Positions 23,980-27,738 of a stretch of 27,738 nucleotides of DNA are shown in pieces (position 1 is the first letter of the stretch; every line of letters starts with the position of its first letter). Below the pieces are notes generated by a model, which saw only the letters and a list, made by a program, of their open reading frames with translations, had not been told where the DNA came from and did no database searches. The position numbers were made by a program, and so were the translations under genes. The stretch is from Sphingomonas sp. (lineage in GTDB: Bacteria; Pseudomonadota; Alphaproteobacteria; Sphingomonadales; Sphingomonadaceae). The stretch lies in the NCBI GenBank assembly GCA_019247755.1, contig JAFBAM010000034.1, positions 1 to 27,738 of the forward strand, in the 5' to 3' direction.

Positions 23980-24972
23980 TCAGTCGCAAACCTCGATCAC
24001 GATCTTACCGACATGCTCGCCTGATTCCATCCGCTCGTGCGCGGCATTGGCCTCGGCCAGCGGGAACGTCGAGTCGACGATCGGCCTTAGCCTGCCGCCC
24101 TGCACGAATGGCCAGACTGTCTTTTCGATCTCGTCGGCGACCATCGCCTTGAAGTCGATCGAGCGCGGCCGGAGGGTTGAGCCGGTCAGCGTCAGCCGCC
24201 GCCGCATGATGTCGAAGATGCGGATTTCGGCGCTGGCTCCGCGCTGCACGGCGATCGACACGTGCCGGCCCTCCTCGGCGAGGCATGTGAGATTCCGCGG
24301 CAGATAATCGCCGCCGACCATGTCGATGATGACGTTGACGCCGACGCGGTTGGTGACGCGGTGCACCTCCTCGACGAAGTCCTGCTCGCGGTAGTTGATC
24401 GCGGCATCCGCCCCGAGCTCGAGGGCGCGCGCGCACTTCCCGTCGGTGCCGCAGGTGACGATGATCTTGAGGTTGAACAGCTTGGCCAGCGCGATGGCCA
24501 TGGTGCCGATGCCGCTGGTTCCACCATGGACGAGCACCCAGTCGCCGTCGGCTGCAAAGCCTCGCTCGAACAGGTTCACCCAGACGGTGAACAAAGTCTC
24601 CGGCATCGCCGCCGCCTCGACCAGCGACAGAGGGTCAGGCACGGTCAGGCAGGTCCCTGCGGGTGCCACGCAATATTCGGCGTAGCCGCCGCCGGTCACC
24701 AGCGCGCAGACCTTCTTCCCGACCAATTGGGCGGCGCCTTCGCCTGCGGAGACAACTTCACCTGCGATCTCCAGCCCAAGCACGTCCGGCGCGCCCGGAG
24801 GCGGCGGATAAAGGCCCTTGCGCTGCAGGACGTCGGGGCGGTTCACGCCAGCCGCCGATACCTTCACCAGCACCTCGCCCGCGCCCGGCACCGGGACAGG
24901 CCGCTCGACCAGCGAGATTCCGCCGACGCCGTCGGCCACAACCGCCTGCATCGAGGAGGGAAGGTCCGCCAT
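23980..24972 (-). CDS. NAD(P)H:quinone oxidoreductase (zinc-free MDR family, PIG3-like)
   Basis: This 330-residue medium-chain dehydrogenase/reductase has the GroES-like N-terminus (VLVKVSAAGVNRPDVLQRKG, PDVLGLEIAGEV), CALVTGGGYAEYC, and a Rossmann domain with VLVHGGTSGIGTMAI. The zinc ligands of alcohol dehydrogenases are missing, which fits quinone oxidoreductases of the PIG3/TP53I3 type that use NADPH to reduce quinones by one electron. ATG at 24972 gives MADLPSSMQAV; the frame also opens at an upstream TTG that would overlap the divergent gene's leader. It is the first gene of the long minus-strand run. Confidence 0.9.
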   Translation of the reverse strand: MADLPSSMQAVVADGVGGISLVERPVPVPGAGEVLVKVSAAGVNRPDVLQRKGLYPPPPGAPDVLGLEIAGEVVSAGEGAAQLVGKKVCALVTGGGYAEYCVAPAGTCLTVPDPLSLVEAAAMPETLFTVWVNLFERGFAADGDWVLVHGGTSGIGTMAIALAKLFNLKIIVTCGTDGKCARALELGADAAINYREQDFVEEVHRVTNRVGVNVIIDMVGGDYLPRNLTCLAEEGRHVSIAVQRGASAEIRIFDIMRRRLTLTGSTLRPRSIDFKAMVADEIEKTVWPFVQGGRLRPIVDSTFPLAEANAAHERMESGEHVGKIVIEVCD

Positions 24973-25019
24973 GCAGCGGCTTATTGACTTGAGGGCATGA
25001 TGGGTCAACGATTCCGGCC

Positions 25020-25220
25020 GTGGACCTGGAAGATCTCTTCCCCAGCAAGCCGGGCGACCCCTTGGTCGAACTCGGCAGGCAGGACCTCGACCCGATGTCG
25101 ATCGAGGAGCTGAAGGAGCGCATCGAGACGCTCAAGGCCGAGATCGCGCGCGTCGAAGCGCACATGGCGCGCGCCCAGTCGCACCGGTCCGCCGCCGAAG
25201 AGCTGTTCAAGAAGCCGTGA
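25020..25220 (+). CDS. DUF1192 small protein
   Basis: This 66-residue protein starts with GTG and reads MDLEDLFPSKPGDPLVELG, followed by a single charged helix (SIEELKERIETLKAEIARVE) likely to form a coiled coil. This is the alphaproteobacterial DUF1192 family, whose function is unknown. It is divergent from the quinone oxidoreductase by 47 bases and lies upstream of clpA. Because the family is conserved, the small size is not a reason for doubt. Confidence 0.88.
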   Translation: MDLEDLFPSKPGDPLVELGRQDLDPMSIEELKERIETLKAEIARVEAHMARAQSHRSAAEELFKKP

Positions 25221-25223
25221 AAC

Positions 25224-25243
25224 CGGTGGCCGTTCAGCCACCG
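25224..25243 (+). terminator. Possible weak terminator after the DUF1192 gene
   Basis: A seven-base-pair stem (CGGTGGC with GCCACCG) and six-base loop start three bases after the stop. A TTTT run comes only five bases after the stem, so termination efficiency is doubtful; it could separate the small gene from clpA. Confidence 0.42.
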
Positions 25244-25365
25244 AACAGTTTTGCCGGCGATAATCTGTTGAAAAGACGATCGGCCGCCCTTGATCGGGGC
25301 GGATGTGCGTATGACATTGTTAACCATGTTCGCCCATCAACGGCGGACGAGGAGTAACCGGATCA

Positions 25366-27708
25366 ATGCCCAGTTTCGCTCGCGAACTCGAACAAACCCT
25401 CCACAACGCCTTGGGCGAAGCCAGCCGGCGCCGGCACGAGTATGCGACCCTCGAACATCTTCTGATTGCGCTGATCGACGACGAGCATGCTTCCAAGGTG
25501 ATGACCGCCTGCGGGGTTAGCCGCGATGACCTTCGCTCATCGGTGAAGCAGTATCTCGACAATGAGCTCGGAGCGCTTGTCGCCGACAGTGCGACCGACC
25601 CGACGCCGACCAGCGGCTTCCAGCGGGTGGTCCAGCGCGCGATCCTCCACGTCCAGTCGTCGGGCCGCGATGAAGTGACCGGCGCAAACGTCCTCGTCGC
25701 GCTATTTTCCGAGCGCGAGAGCTACGCCGTCTATTTCCTGCAGCAGCAGGACATGAGCCGCCTCGATGCCGTGACCTACATCAGCCACGGCGTCGGCAAG
25801 GGCGAGACACCCGCCGAGACCCGTGCGCCCGAAGGCACCGAGGAAAAGGGCGGCGAAAAGGAGGGCGGCAAGAAGGAGTCCGCGCTCAAGCAATTCACCG
25901 TTGACCTCAACGAGAAAGCGAAGGCCGGCAAGGTTGACCCCCTGATCGGCCGCATGCCCGAAGTCGACCGGACGGTGCAGATCCTCTGCCGCCGGTCGAA
26001 GAACAACCCGCTCTACGTCGGCGATCCTGGCGTCGGCAAAACCGCGATTGCCGAGGGCCTCGCGCGCAAGATCGTCGAGGGGGACGTCCCTGAAGTGCTG
26101 AAGGGCGCGACCATCTACGCGCTCGACATGGGCGCGCTCCTGGCGGGCACGCGTTACCGCGGTGACTTCGAGGAGCGGCTGAAATCGGTCGTCTCCGAGC
26201 TCGAGAAGATGCCGAACGCTATCCTCTTCATCGACGAGATCCACACGGTCATCGGCGCGGGCGCCACTTCAGGCGGCGCAATGGACGCGTCGAACCTGCT
26301 GAAGCCGGCGCTTTCGTCGGGCGCGATCCGCTGCATCGGTTCGACGACCTACAAGGAATTCCGCAACCACTTCGAGAAGGATCGCGCGCTGTTGCGCCGG
26401 TTCCAAAAGATCGACGTCAACGAGCCGACGATCGAGGATACGATCAAGATCATCGCCGGGCTGCGCTCTTCCTTTGAGGGCCACCACAACGTCAAATATA
26501 CGGCTGACGCGATCAAGTCGGCGGTCGAGCTGTCGGCGCGCTACATCCACGACCGGAAACTGCCGGACAAGGCGATCGACGTGATCGACGAAGTCGGCGC
26601 GATGCAGATGCTGGTGCCACCGAGCCGCCGCAAGAAAATCATTACGCCGAAGGAAATCGAGGCGGTGGTCGCGACCATGGCGCGCATCCCGCCGAAGTCG
26701 GTCAGCGCCGACGACAAGCAGGTGCTCGAGCATCTCGAGGCCGACCTGAAGCGGGTCGTTTTCGGCCAGGACCTGGCGATCGAGAAGCTCGCCTCGGCGA
26801 TCAAGCTCAGCCGCGCCGGCCTGCGCGACCCCGACAAGCCGATCGGCAACTATCTGTTCAGCGGCCCGACGGGCGTCGGCAAGACCGAGGTCGCGCGCCA
26901 GCTCGCCTCGATCATGGGCATCCCGCTGCAGCGGTTCGACATGTCCGAATATATGGAGCGCCACGCGGTCAGCCGCCTGATCGGCGCGCCTCCAGGTTAT
27001 GTCGGCTACGACCAAGGCGGCCTGCTCACCGACGCGGTCGACCAGCATCCGCACAGCGTTCTGCTGCTCGACGAGATCGAGAAGGCGCACCCCGACCTGT
27101 TCAACATCCTGTTGCAGGTCATGGACCACGGCAAGCTCACGGACCATCACGGCAAGACCGTCGATTTCCGCAACTGCATCCTGATCATGACCACCAATGC
27201 CGGCGCGGCCGATATGGCGCGTGAGAGCATCGGCTTTGGCGCGGCGACGCGTGAGGACGCGCAGGAAGACGCGGTCAAGAAGATGTTCACACCGGAGTTC
27301 CGCAACCGTTTGGATGCGATCGTCCCGTTCAGTTACCTGCCGCCGGCCGTCGTCTCACGCGTCGTCGACAAGTTCATCCTGCAGCTGGAGCTGCAGCTTG
27401 CCGACCGCAACGTCCACATCGAGCTCGACGACGAAGCGCGTCAGTGGCTGGTCGATCGCGGCTACGACAAGCTGTACGGCGCGCGGCCGATGGCTCGCCT
27501 GGTCCAGGAGAAGATCAAGCAGCCGCTCGCCGAGGAACTGCTGTTCGGCAAGCTGGTCAACGGCGGCGAGGTCAAGGTCCGTATCAAGGACAATGCCCCG
27601 GCGTTCGAGATCGTGCCCGCGGCACCCAAGCCGTCGAAGTCGAAGGCCAAGCCCAAAGCCGCCGCCAAGAAGAAGGCGAGCGGCGAAGAAGCTCCGGCTA
27701 CCGAATAA
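25366..27708 (+). CDS. clpA: ATP-dependent Clp protease ATP-binding subunit ClpA
   Basis: This 780-residue AAA+ unfoldase feeds substrates, including N-degron proteins from ClpS, into ClpP. Order: double Clp-N domain (about 1-145), Glu/Lys/Gly-rich linker (about 150-175), first AAA+ module with Walker A GDPGVGKT (219-226) and Walker B ILFIDEIH, second module with GPTGVGKT (500-507) and LLLDEIEKAH, and the ClpP-docking Ile-Gly-Phe loop at 622-624. The absence of a long middle coiled coil separates it from ClpB. The C-terminus ends in a Lys/Ala/Pro-rich tail of about 27 residues not present in E. coli ClpA (758 residues). AGGAG lies 11 bases before the ATG. No clpS is found upstream. Confidence 0.97.
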   Translation: MPSFARELEQTLHNALGEASRRRHEYATLEHLLIALIDDEHASKVMTACGVSRDDLRSSVKQYLDNELGALVADSATDPTPTSGFQRVVQRAILHVQSSGRDEVTGANVLVALFSERESYAVYFLQQQDMSRLDAVTYISHGVGKGETPAETRAPEGTEEKGGEKEGGKKESALKQFTVDLNEKAKAGKVDPLIGRMPEVDRTVQILCRRSKNNPLYVGDPGVGKTAIAEGLARKIVEGDVPEVLKGATIYALDMGALLAGTRYRGDFEERLKSVVSELEKMPNAILFIDEIHTVIGAGATSGGAMDASNLLKPALSSGAIRCIGSTTYKEFRNHFEKDRALLRRFQKIDVNEPTIEDTIKIIAGLRSSFEGHHNVKYTADAIKSAVELSARYIHDRKLPDKAIDVIDEVGAMQMLVPPSRRKKIITPKEIEAVVATMARIPPKSVSADDKQVLEHLEADLKRVVFGQDLAIEKLASAIKLSRAGLRDPDKPIGNYLFSGPTGVGKTEVARQLASIMGIPLQRFDMSEYMERHAVSRLIGAPPGYVGYDQGGLLTDAVDQHPHSVLLLDEIEKAHPDLFNILLQVMDHGKLTDHHGKTVDFRNCILIMTTNAGAADMARESIGFGAATREDAQEDAVKKMFTPEFRNRLDAIVPFSYLPPAVVSRVVDKFILQLELQLADRNVHIELDDEARQWLVDRGYDKLYGARPMARLVQEKIKQPLAEELLFGKLVNGGEVKVRIKDNAPAFEIVPAAPKPSKSKAKPKAAAKKKASGEEAPATE

Positions 27709-27710
27709 TG

Positions 27711-27734
27711 AAGGGCCCGCTTCGGCGGGCCCTT
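27711..27734 (+). terminator. Intrinsic terminator of clpA
   Basis: A perfect 10-base-pair stem (AAGGGCCCGC with GCGGGCCCTT) closed by a TTCG tetraloop begins two bases after the stop. The descending arm ends in CCTT and the sequence continues CTCG to the window edge. The A-start/T-end arms make it potentially bidirectional. Confidence 0.88.
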
Positions 27735-27738
27735 CTCG

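Noticed and set aside
25317..25345. GTTAACC and CCCAT motifs upstream of clpA as possible CtrA half-site or heat-shock promoter
   Set aside because: Only half-sites match and no correctly spaced partner element was found.

Overview
The window is a 27.7 kb, GC-rich, densely packed chromosomal segment. Gene content points to an alphaproteobacterium of the Sphingomonadales (Sphingomonas-like): a TonB-dependent receptor with a flavin-dependent halogenase in a sugar locus, a SapC-family protein, CpdR, a TrcR/DUF1013 regulator, a DUF1192 protein and an RhlE-type helicase. The taxonomic placement is inferred from protein families, not from a marker gene. I see no insertion sequence, phage gene, CRISPR array or attachment site. 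No gene-free stretch exceeds about 220 bases.

Region 1 (1-10516) is an alpha-glucan/maltodextrin utilisation locus. On the + strand it runs: 3' part of a TonB-dependent receptor, a UUCG-capped hairpin, a flavin-dependent halogenase with the full catalytic signature, an exported GH13 alpha-amylase, a cytoplasmic GH13 alpha-glucosidase, an exported GH31 alpha-glucosidase, and an exported alpha/beta hydrolase. The last five genes overlap one another by a few bases, so they are probably translationally coupled. A convergent glucokinase closes the locus. The implied flow is uptake through the outer membrane, cleavage in the periplasm and cytoplasm, then phosphorylation of glucose. The halogenase and the esterase-like hydrolase have no obvious place in that flow and are the most interesting part of the window. 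Any inner-membrane transporter or LacI regulator would lie upstream, outside the window.

Region 2 (10548-15508) holds tRNA-Val(GAC), the response regulator CpdR, an N-formylglutamate amidohydrolase, a SapC-family protein, a small exported four-cysteine protein of unknown function, and an OmpR-type two-component system encoded as regulator then kinase.

Region 3 (15730-18004) has a DEAD-box RNA helicase and a YghU-type glutathione transferase on the + strand.

Region 4 (18001-24972, all - strand) reads, in transcription order: quinone oxidoreductase, glutathione transferase, terminator-like hairpin, trcR, xseB, ispA, coaD, a secreted cyclophilin, queA, tgt. It mixes core housekeeping (DNA repair, isoprenoids, CoA, queuosine) with a cell-cycle regulator.

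Region 5 (25020-27734) has a DUF1192 protein and clpA, ended by a strong intrinsic terminator with a UUCG loop.

Four convergent gene pairs overlap by 4-7 bases or are separated by a single base, without a recognisable terminator between them. Several genes use TTG or GTG starts.
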